A DNA stretch of 33,500 nt from Glandiceps talaboti (Eukaryota > Hemichordata > Enteropneusta > Spengelidae). Position numbers and translations under genes: made by a program. Shown here piece by piece: positions 11,233-21,249 of this stretch. The notes under the pieces were generated by a model. The model saw only the letters and a program-made list of their open reading frames with translations. It searched no databases and was not told where the DNA came from. The stretch lies in contig NC_135569.1 in the NCBI RefSeq assembly GCF_964340395.1, positions 2,880,400-2,913,899 on the forward strand, given 5' to 3'. Every line of letters starts with the position of its first letter. Position 1 is the first letter of the stretch.

Positions 11233-12460
11233 TGTCTGCATTCGTGACTATTATTTTTACAACTATTACTTGAACTATGTACATACATGTTGAGACAGAT
11301 TTAGCACCAAGTGTTACTAATATCTAACACATATGCAGCTAAAAGTGCTGGTAGTGATAGAGAACAATCAGACACATACAACCATTATCTAAAAACCAAA
11401 TATTAATCTGAAATGACATCTACAACAATGTATAAAGTCACACTATAAAACCAACCACATTTGTGACCTTCACATCAATTCTAATACACTAATTTTTTAC
11501 TTTTTTGTGTCTACTTCATTTTCATTTAATAACAATAAAACATCATTGGAAATGACACTTTTATGATAGATATAAATAATTCACAACTAATAATTGACTT
11601 TTTCAATTCAAAACTTGGACAATATGGCAAACATAAAATTGATATAGTATGTATGGAAATTGAAAAATGACAAAAGTAATCATATTTTGTATAAATGGTA
11701 TTATGTGTGGTTAATCATATCATTATATTTAATAACTATGTCTTGCCTCAATCCATGTATCTGTATTTGCTTCATTTTGACAAAAGCTGATATAATATAT
11801 TTATGTTTAGAAATAATGTCTACACTTTTCCTGATGACTAACATCTGTATGAAATATAATCCTGAGTAAATAATGCTTACAGCAAAAGTGGCTAACCTTA
11901 AGTTAGTTTTTTCCAATATTTTTTTCGGCTCCATATGGTGACTTTGTCATTTTATTACCAACAGAGTACATTATTAGTCTATGGTTAAACATTTTACACT
12001 CTGACTCTGTATTCACATCAAAGATATCATTTTGTTATAAATTATAATATAAAGGGGTTGTCCCGGTCTGTTTTATAATTTTTTGTGTTATGCAAACCAT
12101 TATTTATGTAAACAATTATTTACGTAGTTACAAACTACAACATATTTAATTATTTCTTGCAATAGGGAAGTTGAACACCCGCCATCTTGGATATCTTGAA
12201 TGGTGCATCATGGGAAATATGATGATAAATAATTTATGAATCAATCAGTATTGTAAACAATTTTGTTACATTGTTTGTAAACACAAATAATCTAGTAGTG
12301 GTTACTCTAACCACTGTAGGAGGTATATTTTATTGATAGCTCCAGATAAGATATTACAATAACTAATCCCATAGTCCTTTGCATCTGAGCATGCTCAGTT
12401 TGGATATTGCAAGTTCCCTATTGACAGATCTCAAACTACTGCACCTATGAAAAGTATGAG
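11233..12460. other. Intron sequence, nothing recognised
   Basis: AT-rich sequence with no exon, tandem array or clear element. Phrases such as GCATCATGGGAAAT (about 12206) and CGCCATCTTGGATAT (about 12180) look like parts of dispersed repeats. Confidence 0.45.
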
Positions 12461-12462
12461 GT

Positions 12463-12560
12463 GTTGTGTTTTCTGCAATTTCACTCATTACATTCATGAA
12501 AGTATGGCCGCAGAGAATACCGCAAGCATTGGTACGCCACACTTGCATGCACACATAATG
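12463..12560. repeat. Dispersed repeat, copy A
   Basis: It shares GTGTTTTCTGC, GAGAA(T/C)AC(C/T)GCAA and GTACGCCACACTTGCA with 16088-16185, in the same order. A shorter piece (CACTTTCACAAGCGTACTGCC) lies at about 17216. The family is not identified. Confidence 0.55.
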
Positions 12561-12835
12561 TGGTTCTGTCAGAGTACAATTGCCTACAGGTAAACATTTA
12601 CATAGTGGACTTGTCACACACAGGGAGAATAACTAAATTAATTGGATAACCAATACTTGGCATATTGCATGTTCATGATGTTGAAACTAGAGAGTACAGA
12701 GAGTATTACATTTCATGATTTGTTAAAGGTAGATTTGTGCTCTCTTCACACACAATAGCTCACATTCACAAACAAAATTCAAGTTCCCCTAATATATCAC
12801 ACGTCACATGTAAAAAGGCTATAAAATTGTTTTAT

Positions 12836-12927
12836 AGGTAATGGACTCACCAAATATCATGGCAATCGGTTCAGCGGTTTTTGACCTTAAGTTGTTTACA
12901 CACACACACACACATCCACACATCCAC

Positions 12928-12992
<65 letters not shown>

Positions 12993-13042
12993 TGCCGGGC
13001 TATCCCTATAGCACTACTGAACCTCAGTTCAGTTGTGCTAAA
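12836..13042. mobile_element. Dispersed element with (AC)n-(ACAG)n core, copy 1
   Basis: It runs from GGTAATGGACTCACC through ATCATGGCAATCGGTTCAGC, an (AC)n tract and an (ACAG)15 tract, to TGCCGGGCTATCCCTATAGC and CTCAGTTCAGTTGTGCTAA. The same order is found at 25064-25326, with longer tracts there. It is non-coding, probably the end of a transposable element or a non-autonomous one. Confidence 0.8.
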
Positions 13043-13378
13043 AACACTATAAAACAATTCATATCAAACCATGAAACATACTATAAGTTGCTGCAATTCC
13101 AACAGGCTTTGCCAAATGTTATTATACCAATTCATTTATTTATGTTCCCTGTTTGTAACAAGTCGCTCTTGTAGATGCTTGCCTGTCACTGGTTGTATTT
13201 AAAGCTCACATTTTCCAAACTATTATTCTGAGATAAAAGTAGCACAACTGACATTTTAACAGTTAAATCAAACCACCGTGAAATCTTTCCAAAGATCTAT
13301 TACTTTGTACTAAGACTGTCTGTCACAAGTAATCACTGTGGCTCCACTAGTTGTAATGTTGGCCTCTTTACTTCATCT

Positions 13379-13402
13379 ACATACATACATACATACATAC
13401 AT
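13379..13402. repeat. (ACAT)6 microsatellite
   Basis: A short pure ACAT tract. Confidence 0.95.
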
Positions 13403-13885
13403 GAATCATTTACTATACTGACTACTCTTCCTGATAGAGAACACAGGCAACCCTTTTATCGATAATTAGTACATCATTCTCTTCATGTTTTTTTAACTCT
13501 ACATTTATCATGTACAAGAATGAAACCTAAAAATGCAGACACAGAGAATTATTTTTGAGTCGATAATTTTGATGTACAAATCAAGCAAAACAGTGAGTGA
13601 TTGAGTGGGTAGGTAGTGGATGTCTACAATGACAGAGTGAGTGGGCTTGAAGGTATACATCGTGGATGTCTGTGTTGACTGAGCTTTCAGGCATTGTAAC
13701 CATAGACGCTTGTCTTCAACTCTATTACATGCATATTTGCTTCCTTATTCAAGCCTACAGCAATCTGGCATAACTAACTTGGTGGTATATATGTATTAGT
13801 AACAATAACTTCCAGCTGTTTAATCTTTCTGCTATGTACAGGTGCCAGCAATGCCTATGCTCAAACTTTTGAAGTAACTGAAAAG

Positions 13886-14006
13886 AACTGTAACTCACTG
13901 ATACAATGTAGTTCATTTGTTGATAAACTGTAACTCACTGATACAATGTAGTTCATTTGTTGACAAACTCTAACTCACTGATACAAGTAGTCCATATGTT
14001 GATGAA
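13886..14006. repeat. 40-bp tandem repeat, three copies
   Basis: AACTGTAACTCACTGATACA, then ATGTAGTTCATTTGTTGA, starts at 13886, 13926 and 13966. The third copy has more changes. Confidence 0.88.
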
Positions 14007-14892
14007 CTGCAACAGTGTGATCTATTTTAATCAGCTATAGTAATTGACTACAAAAATTGTTTAAATTTTCGATCTAATTTTGCACTTTAGTAGGCTTTTG
14101 TGACATCATTATATAGATTCAAAACAGTAAAACTAGAAATGAACACATCAATAAATGTTTAGTAGAACATCATGGGAGTATAATATTCCTTAAGTAGTTG
14201 TAAAAATGGTACAATTATGATAATAAAAGTAGGCAATTTTATGTATCTAGAGTATCTAGTCATAAATCTGATAACACCTAACACTTTAATTATTCTTGTA
14301 TATTGTACAATTCATGCTGTATTTGGGAAAGATCTTTTCATTAATGGCTTTTTATAAGGACACAGTTTGGTAATAAAGTTATTGACTTTCAGACATCTCA
14401 AATGAATAAAATACATGTATGTGACAGTTTAATGGGTCAACAACACAAAAAATGACACATATAATACACAATGTGTAAGAAAAGTCAAATATTTGGAGAT
14501 TTTCCAGTGAAGTGTAATCTACACTATTATTATAATGTACAATAATATTTAAGTTCAGGCAAACTAATATAATTTATGTGTTTTCCAATAAATAGTAATT
14601 TAGAACTAGGATAAGGGAACACTATATTGTTTGCTTTGCGATATACTTCATCAATATTTATTTTTTGAGCACGGTTAAAATTACATTCATTAATTCTTAT
14701 GAATGTACTACTGAACAGAATTTGCTATGATATTACTTGGTGTACTTTTACCTTTCCTTATCTATCACAATTTCACAAACTGCGATGGTTTAACAAGTTT
14801 TTGATCAGTATGAAATATACAAGGTACCATCTTCTGAGTGGACACCACGATTACCTTTGATCTGTGTCGCTATAAAGAACTTATTAAAGTTA
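14007..14892. other. Intron sequence, nothing recognised
   Basis: Very AT-rich. No exon-like homology, array or clear element. Confidence 0.45.
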
Positions 14893-15221
14893 CCATATGG
14901 ATGAGGATTGGGTATTTATTTTGGATTTTTAATTTACAAATCAATTTTACCATGGTGTCCTACTTGAATATGAAACAACATATCCCAAATACTTGGTTGG
15001 AACTCAATAAATTGCAGAAGATTGATAAATATGTCAAATCTTTGTTATTGTACGTACAATATCAAACTTTTTACACACTTTTGAGCTTTTTGCTATGTAT
15101 TGAGCTACAAACACAGACTTGGTCTATTTTGTTTCACATTGATTTATCAAGTAGGAAGCCATGATAAAATTGTTTTGTAAATTAAAAATCCAAAAGAAAT
15201 ACCCAATCCTCATACATGTGG
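14893..15221. mobile_element. Fold-back element: 329-bp imperfect palindrome
   Basis: The outer arms, 14893-14948 and about 15165-15221, are close inverted copies: each reads inward as CCA-ATG-TATGAGGATTGGGTATTT-like sequence followed by GGATTTTTAATTTACAAA. Pairing continues inward with gaps (CCTACTTGA, ATGTGAAACAA, TTTGTTATTGT) up to the centre, ATTGTACGTACAAT at 15047-15060. The 108-codon frame across the element is a by-product. There is no transposase and no certain target duplication. Confidence 0.8.
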
Positions 15222-15846
15222 CCACTAATACACAGAATTAGAAAATAAAAAAGACCTACAATTCTGTAGAACATCTAAATTCTATCAAATACTTCACACT
15301 TCACTATAAATCACATCTGATAATCATATCAGTAATGTATATTGACGGTCTCTGTTGGCCTTCTCTGCTGTAACAGACTCGGTTATGACTTATTGACCTT
15401 TGCCCTTTGACACGATGTATCACACCTGCTCCATACATCCTGGTTTGGATATACTAACTATTGATGAAGGCACGTTGCCGTAGGCCATATCAAACCTTAC
15501 TGTAACTAATTCTTGTCATTTCTATGACAAAGTTAGATTACAATCTATAACGTATATGTCATACATGTTTGTAAAAAAAAAAAGGTTTTAGCTTCTTAAT
15601 AACAGACATGAGAGAGTGATTGGGAGAAAAGCTGATCAAATTCATTGTTCTCTATATCATTTTCATAATAATTATGGGATAAATTTTGGTAAGAAAAAAA
15701 TACCAAATTTAGATATTGTCATTATGTACAGTACACGACAACCTTTATTTTCATGGGGCCTCTTTTCCCCTTTTCTCAATAATCAATCAAGTCTTTATGT
15801 TCACATTGGAATATTTCATAATATTACATATGTACTAGAGATTACT
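15222..15846. other. Intron sequence, nothing recognised
   Basis: About 620 bp without exon or array. It holds a run of A at 15573 and one TGACCTTTGCCCTTTGAC motif near 15390. Confidence 0.45.
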
Positions 15847-15896
15847 TGCACCGGTGCACTGGCATACTAGTGGTATTTGCACTGCAGTGCAATACC
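15847..15896. repeat. Two adjacent short palindromes
   Basis: TGCACCGGTGCA (15847-15858) is perfect. GGTATTTGCACTGCAGTGCA, continuing ATACC (15872-15896), is palindromic apart from one extra T. Confidence 0.8.
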
Positions 15897-16087
15897 AAAA
15901 ACATTATTGCATACTTGCATGCAAATGATATGCAAATGAGGACATGATCATTCGTTTGATATGAAAGTGTGTGACTGCAGTGTCATTTTTACAGAAATTT
16001 GTTGTGTTGGATAAATATATGTAATAATAACAGAACCCCATGCCATGTGGATGACAGTGTGAATACTCAGGGGTACTTACACTTATT

Positions 16088-16185
16088 TTTGCAGTGTTTT
16101 CTGCTGCACTTTCACAAGAGTACTGCCACAGAGAACACTGCAAATACTCCAAGTACGCCACACTTGCAATCACACGTCATAGGGT
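16088..16185. repeat. Dispersed repeat, copy B
   Basis: The counterpart of 12463-12560. It shares CACTTTCACAAGAGTACTGC, CAGAGAACACTGCAA and GTACGCCACACTTGCA in order. Confidence 0.55.
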
Positions 16186-16487
16186 TTCATCATATTATTC
16201 GGTTTACATCATACACACATAGAATCAGTGTGCCCTCTAATGACAGTCAAATATTGTTGTTCTGGGTCAAAATGATAAAAACTGGCATTTCTTGTGAGTT
16301 ACCACATAGCTAGAGATAAGGGAACACCAAATTTTGGTGCATCACGAGAAGTTGTGTGCATCAGTGGTGCGTCGAATTGGCTTACAGGGCACACTGCACA
16401 GATTGGTGTTTTTGACGATGTTAAGAACTTTAACAACAGAATGAGGCAAAATGGGTAAATACAGTAAAAATGACTTTACTCTATGAT

Positions 16488-16664
16488 CAATATGTTGCTA
16501 TGGTTTCTAACATAACAAATGGTGATGCGAAAATCTTGTACAAATTAGTTTTCAATATGCTTAAGATGTTGCTATGTACAAATTAATTTCCTCTGTGTTC
16601 AATATGTTGCTAAGGTTTATAACTTAACAAATGGTGATGCGAAAATCTTGTACATATTAGTTTT
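16488..16664. repeat. 65-bp duplication, 112-bp period
   Basis: CAATATGTTGCTA(T/A)GGTTT, then AACAAATGGTGATGCGAAAA and TCTTGTACA(A/T)ATTAGTTTT, occurs at 16488-16552 and 16600-16664. A partial third piece lies between them. Confidence 0.88.
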
Positions 16665-16910
16665 GAATGTATTCAATGGTTTGCTGGTTTTTAGAACTTT
16701 GGGGAAATCTGGTACAAATGACAGTTCTCTGGAAAATTAGGAGGGACGATCTTTTGTAAAACGTAGTTCTTCAGGGTGATAATATTACAGGTGTAAGTAA
16801 GGTAAAATTGACAAACTTCTATTACAGGCATCGGAGGGGACTACTGTCTATACTTCTATATATTTAGTCTGTTAGTGTCATTATGCCAATATGATATTCA
16901 ACTACTGATA

Positions 16911-17115
16911 CTGTAAACCTGGAAATTTTCGCTGAAGACTTATTTTTGCTTATTTCACTGGAAAACAAAGACACAAAAATAAACAGTGCCTAAAATGCCT
17001 TCATGTACATGAACACAATGTACCAGTCTGGTAATTAGTAAAAATTAGTCTTTGAGAACTAGCTGAAGACTAAAATTATAAAATTTTGTAGTAGTGAAAA
17101 TATCTAGGTTTACAG
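16911..17115. mobile_element. MITE with TA target duplication (CTGTAAACCT family)
   Basis: A 205-bp element. The left end CTGTAAACCTGGAAATTTTC is matched by the inverted right end (18 of 20 bases). TA flanks it on both sides (16909-16910 and 17116-17117), as for Tc1/mariner-type insertions. It has no coding capacity. Related copies are at 9497-9712 and 28244-28372, so this is a family. Confidence 0.85.
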
Positions 17116-17344
17116 TAGTATGGAATCTTATACATCTCATCAATTTTTACAGAAATACAGTGTTTCCTTTTACCAAAACCAGCACAAACTGAACACTATT
17201 AGTACTATACTACTGCACTTTCACAAGCGTACTGCCAAAACCAGCAAAAACTTTTATGAAAAACCAAGTACCTTTTATCAAAACCAGCACAAACACTATT
17301 AATTATTACATTCAGATATGTTCAGGTGTTAACCTAACATTTCT

Positions 17345-17400
17345 GTATCTCACCGATATTTCCTTTGAAAAAGAATATTTATTCGAAACGTCGGATTTTA
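17345..17400 (+). other. CGAAACGTCGG-type motif, possible decayed hammerhead/Penelope-like remnant
   Basis: ACCGATATTTCC, a short loop, then ATTCGAAACGTCGGAT. The GAAAC and CGTCGG parts and the short pairing around them recall the hammerhead motif carried by many Penelope-like elements, but the CTGATGA box is not intact. Weak call. Confidence 0.25.
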
Positions 17401-17615
17401 CATCTATTTATATGGACTGATTTATAAGTTCCATATGCATTTCTTTTCACTATTAGTACTACACAACTCATTTGTAAACTTGAATCAGCATATCATTAAC
17501 AACATAGACATGACACTTTGACAGGAGACAGAACAAAGCAAAACATTTATCATTTTGTTCAGAAATGTGACATATTTTCATTCAAAGACAGCAACACAAT
17601 ATGGTAATATCTTAC

Positions 17616-17766
17616 CATAGAGGGCGGTATCATACATAAGACCCCTCATGACAGATGACTTGTAATTTGTATACAGCCTGTTTGTAACGCCCACAGGGCT
17701 TAGGGCTGTATTAACATGTACAAGAAACATGGCCACGATAAAACTTATTAACAGAAGATCTTTCAT
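17616..17766 (-). CDS. Possible first coding exon of a small secreted protein, nested in the RERE intron
   Basis: From the ATG at 17766 the minus strand reads MKDLLLISFIVAMFLVHVNT, then ALSPVGVTNRLYTNY and KSSVMRGLMYDTALY. The first 20-21 residues look like a good signal peptide: a Lys, then a long hydrophobic run and a plausible cleavage after VNTA. After 50 codons plus one base there is a strong donor (ATG|GTAAGA), which would give a phase 1 intron, common after signal-peptide exons. If it is not spliced, the frame stops at 17578. An in-frame ATG further upstream (17802) would bury the signal peptide. A TATATTTA box lies about 60 bp upstream. No family was recognised and no following exon was found. 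It may be chance. Confidence 0.3.
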
Positions 17767-18011
17767 GAATATATTACCAGCAAATGTACACTTTGTTTGC
17801 ACTGTGTAACACTATTCAATGCGTAAATATACAGACTATTACAATGCATCATGGGATACCATGCATCACATCTACATCACAAAGGACACATAAATGATGG
17901 TGTAATATTATGGGAAGGGGTTTATTTGCACATTCGGGTGTATGGTGCAAAAACTGGCCATGGTAAACCAAGGGATTTGGGAATATGGTATAATGGTTCC
18001 CCAAATAAGCT

Positions 18012-18150
18012 CTGTTCATGGTATATGTACATCAGGGGATGTGGCAAAATGCTGCCAAAATAATCTCTGTTCATGGTACATCAGGGGATTTGGTATATTG
18101 AGATGTATATACAGCCCTGTTCATGGTACATCAAGGGTATTGTTGCAATG
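18012..18150. repeat. Tandem repeat, three units of 50-55 bp
   Basis: CTGTTCATGGTA(C/T)AT, with ATCAGGGGAT, starts at 18012, 18067 and 18117. Confidence 0.75.
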
Positions 18151-18704
18151 TTCATTTTGACCCCTTAGCCACACAGCATGGGTTCTATACAACAGAAGCG
18201 ATTATAGCGCTAGTACAGCAACAGTAATGTGTTTTAATACCATCAGCTTTTCATGTAGCTAAGCTTTTAAGTCAGTGGCCATGGATAGAATGCTATACAA
18301 CTACAGACCATTAGTTGTAAGCCCCCTAAAGCCATGATAACACACATTAATGCTGCACAACTGTTACACAGGAAAGATGAAAATCTGATAATGTGCCAAG
18401 TACTAAGCGTAATAATGATGGCTGGAATAATACAAAGTAAACCTTACAACTACCCTTATGGAGAGTTTTATGGACTTATTCTACCCGAATACATGTAAAA
18501 GCATTTACTATATGGAAATGAGTCTCGCTAACATATTTTATGAGTTGTTATATTGCTATATTCAGTAGTTGTGAAAGGTGTCAAGAACATTTGTTCTGAA
18601 TATGATGGGCTGACTGGATCAGCTATTTACATATAGTGTCTACTTTCTACTTGCACAGACTACCAAATTAAAGTGGACCTAACACTTAAATTATCACCCC
18701 CAAA
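18151..18704. other. Intron sequence, nothing recognised
   Basis: About 550 bp with no exon, array or element recognised. Confidence 0.5.
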
Positions 18705-18938
18705 AGTTGTCAATTCATATTTGAGGACAGTTTCAAGTAACTTGTGTACAGAGCTCACTGTGAATGAAATCAGAACAATGACACAATAATAAATTCCATA
18801 TATTTATAGTACATTAGAAGAAAAGCATAAAATATACATATATGAAATTTAATAATGTATCATTTTTTTCCGATTTTGTTCACAGTGAGCTCTGTACAAT
18901 TGTTACTTGAAATTGTCCTCACCTAAGAATTGACAACT
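18705..18938. mobile_element. Fold-back element with about 70-bp inverted arms
   Basis: The left arm, 18705-18775 (AGTTGTCAATTC, GAGGACA, TTTCAAGTAAC, TGTACAGAGCTCACTGTGAA), is inverted at 18868-18938 with few mismatches. About 90 bp of AT-rich sequence separates the arms. It is non-coding and probably a MITE. Confidence 0.85.
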
Positions 18939-19316
18939 GCAATAAAAATATAGCTAGACCAATTTACCTGCAACACTTAAGGGTAGGAATTTCATATTTT
19001 CAAATAATAATATCACAAACAAATTTTTGAGAATTTCTCTTTCTTGCTTACTGTACCTAATTTTGTCAAAAATAAAAGTGAACACTGCCATGGAGATAAC
19101 AGAAGGATTCAATGCCCGAATACCAGAGACATGCTATATGCTTTTTTATCATTTTTATTTATCTTTGAATTCAAAGTTATTATTTTATTTGCTTTTGATG
19201 TTGATTTTATTTTACCATATTTTCTGCATGGGTTTTATTTTACTCTTAACTGTAAAAAAAAAAATTGTCTAATTTCCTTTATTTTCTACATAACTTTACT
19301 CTATTTTCTACCTCAC

Positions 19317-19567
19317 TTGTCAATTTTTTGGACATAAATTCACCTAAGTTGTCAATTTTTTGGACATAAATTCACCTAAGTTATCAATTTTCATAGATAA
19401 ATTCACCTAAGTTATCAATTTTTTGGACATAAATTCATCTAAGTTGTCAATTTTTTGGACATAAATTCACCTAAGTTATCAATTTTCATAGATAAATTCA
19501 CCTAAGTTGTCAAATTTTTGGACATAAATTCACAAAAGTTGTCAATTTTTGGATACAAATTCATCTT
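19317..19567. repeat. Tandem repeat, eight units of 31-32 bp
   Basis: Units of the form GTTGTCAATTTTTTGGACAT, then AAATTCACCTAA. Two units carry the variant CAATTTTCATAGATAAATTC. The order of variants repeats every three units (about 95 bp), a small higher-order structure. Confidence 0.95.
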
Positions 19568-20341
19568 GGCACACGATCCTAGAGATACAAGGGTCAGCTG
19601 CTTGTACTCAACTGAGAAACGTTGATAAGACTTGACGGATACTCAATTTTATGGCCTATGTGTCCCTCAGGACAACGACAGTTGATTTGAAACTACTCAA
19701 CCAATGCCAAGATTATGTACGTGACACACACCATCAAGTATAGACATACACAAGTTACGACACTGGTAATTGAGCCTTCGATTTTTTTCTAAGATAGCCG
19801 CAAACTAAATCTATTGGTCTTCAATGTGGTAGATTACACAAGTGGGTGATAGTGGTTCCTCAGCTGTGTGATTCTAATCACCCTGTGATCAAGATGGTGT
19901 AAACATTGGAAGTTGCAAAACACTACACTGCAAGTTTATAGAACTTGAACTTCCTACTGAGACTATAATTAAACCAACATCCATTCAATACCGCATCACA
20001 ATTGTATCAAGATGTTGATATATATGACAATAGTTTTAGTTTGTGTCTATCTTAGAGAACTGAAAGCTCATTTAACCCTTTCATGACTAGAGACGAGTTT
20101 TAAATAATATGGGGACCCAATTTATATGAATATTTTCATAATTACAATAATATTACTTTATTAGGAAGTAACATTTCTTTAATTCCAGTCTAAAATGAAG
20201 TTGATATATGCCAAAAACTTACATAAAACAAGAATTTTGTCCAAACAATTTTGGCGGGAATGTTTTCAGTATTGAAGGGGTTAACAGAGTAATAAAATCA
20301 ATGGTTTATTACAAATGACAACATGACAGAAAGAGACTTAC
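19568..20341. other. Intron sequence up to the ELM2/SANT exon donor
   Basis: About 770 bp with no repeat or exon recognised. It contains AACCCTTTCATGACTAGAGA near 20075, a phrase that looks like a dispersed repeat end. Confidence 0.4.
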
Positions 20342-20440
20342 GTTTTCTTCTTCAGTCCATTTTTTATCCACAGATCTCGGTAATGGACATTTAACCAATG
20401 CTTGCAAAGCCCGACCAGTATCGTAGTGATTTTCATGCAG
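20342..20440 (-). CDS. RERE: RERE exon: end of ELM2 and start of SANT
   Basis: A 99-bp exon, exactly 33 codons and phase 0 at both ends. The first part, LHENHYDTGRALQALVK, is the closing ELM2 helix (vertebrate LHESGYDAGKALQRLVK). The end, KKWTEEEN, is the start of the SANT domain with its conserved Trp and acidic run. Acceptor: CCTTCACAG before 20440. Donor: AAC|GTAAGT at 20341. The 688-bp intron between this exon and the previous one contains a SINE-like element and a hammerhead-like motif. The linker CPLPRSVD differs from the vertebrate one (KPVPKLIE) but has the same length. The last codon, Asn, replaces Val of vertebrates before KRFVKGL of the next exon. Confidence 0.94.
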
Positions 20441-20621
20441 CTGTGAAGGTAAATAAAGAAAAAATAGTAGTTGTGACCAGCACAAGACAAATAGAGAAAT
20501 GACATCTTGAGAAAGTCACTATCAAATCACAGATTTACATCCTTCTTTTTAAATGATGTAAAATATTCCAAATGAAATCAAATGTCTGGGAAGGTGTAGC
20601 TGGAGACATACAACCCATTGT

Positions 20622-20870
20622 ATGGCCTAATACCTCATGCATCGGCCACATAATGGCTCAATGATTAGTACACATGCATGTCCTATATACAAAGCGACGT
20701 TGTTTGGGTGGTATTACCCAAGGATGCATTGCGGCGTAATGACTATGCATGCGTGTCCTATATACTGTGCACATTCTCCACACGGAGGGTGCTATCTGCA
20801 ATATCATCATGAGGCAGTCGGTCACAAATGAATCCACCCTGCGCGAGCTTATTGGCTTTGCCTAGTTATG
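20622..20870 (+). mobile_element. tRNA-derived SINE-like element
   Basis: It has a degenerate Pol III A box (TAATGGCTCAATGATTAG) followed by CATGCATGTCCTATATAC, a phrase that recurs as CATGCGTGTCCTATATAC about 70 bp on. A body follows with GGAGGGTGCTATCTGCAATA, CATGAGGCAGTCGG and ATCCACCCTGCGCGAGC. The layout (tRNA-like head, then a GC-richer conserved-looking body) is that of a SINE. The B box is not intact. It lies in the 688-bp RERE intron. Confidence 0.5.
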
Positions 20871-20974
20871 ATATTAACTTACTTTAACTACCTTACTTTT
20901 GTTGTATTAAAACACACTTGAAAACTGCATGGTCTCAACAAAATTCAACTCAAAGGATTTCTAAAAGTTCTTAC

Positions 20975-21012
20975 ACTAGCTTTCACCCTGTTAACAGAGC
21001 ATCATCAGGTGA
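20975..21012 (-). ncRNA. Hammerhead-ribozyme-like core, probably a decayed element remnant
   Basis: The minus strand reads CACCTGATGA, then TGCTCTGTTAACAGGGT, then GAAAGCTAGTG. CTGATGA and GAAA are the two conserved hammerhead boxes. Between them GCTCTG and CAGGGT can pair as stem II with a TTAA loop. Stems I and III are not convincing. Such cores are carried by Penelope-like and other retroelements. Activity is doubtful. Confidence 0.35.
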
Positions 21013-21128
21013 ATAAACTTTTATTGTTAAATACAGCTAGTCACCTGGTTCTCAACAAAAACACTGAATTCTTTTCATGATTTAACAATTTACAAATTAT
21101 ACCAAAAACAAACACAAACGTTGCTTAC

Positions 21129-21228
21129 TGTATTCATAGCATTTATTGTGGTGTCATCTTTAGATGCTGCTTCACAGCCTTCCTCAGCCGAGCCACCATC
21201 ACACATACCAGCAAAGGCAGCCATACTC
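21129..21228 (-). CDS. RERE: RERE exon: middle of ELM2 domain
   Basis: A 100-bp exon of 33 full codons after one base that completes Arg. It reads [18 protein letters not shown], then [15 protein letters not shown]. Vertebrate RERE has [18 protein letters not shown] and a similar continuation, so the identity is clear. Acceptor: CTATTTTCAG before 21228. Donor: ACA|GTAAGC at 21128, phase 0. The acceptor's pyrimidine stretch is partly made of a DR1-type motif, which reads TGACCTTTGACCT on this strand and lies about ten bases from the exon. The exon joins cleanly to the neighbours in both directions. This stretch is not present in MTA or MIER proteins in this form, which strengthens the choice of RERE among ELM2-SANT families. 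Confidence 0.95.
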
Positions 21229-21236
21229 CTGAAAAT

Positions 21237-21249
21237 AGGTCAAAGGTCA
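21237..21249 (+). promoter_or_regulatory. DR1 motif beside an exon acceptor
   Basis: AGGTCAAAGGTCA is a perfect DR1. On the minus strand it forms part of the pyrimidine stretch before the exon at 21228, which may explain its position better than receptor binding. Confidence 0.35.

Noticed and set aside
14838-15164. 108-residue frame resembling a membrane protein
   Set aside because: It lies across the 329-bp palindrome. The apparent hydrophobicity follows from AT-rich sequence.
15904-16313. Frames of 89 and 104 residues on opposite strands
   Set aside because: They overlap each other and the dispersed repeat at 16088-16185, with no recognisable protein features.
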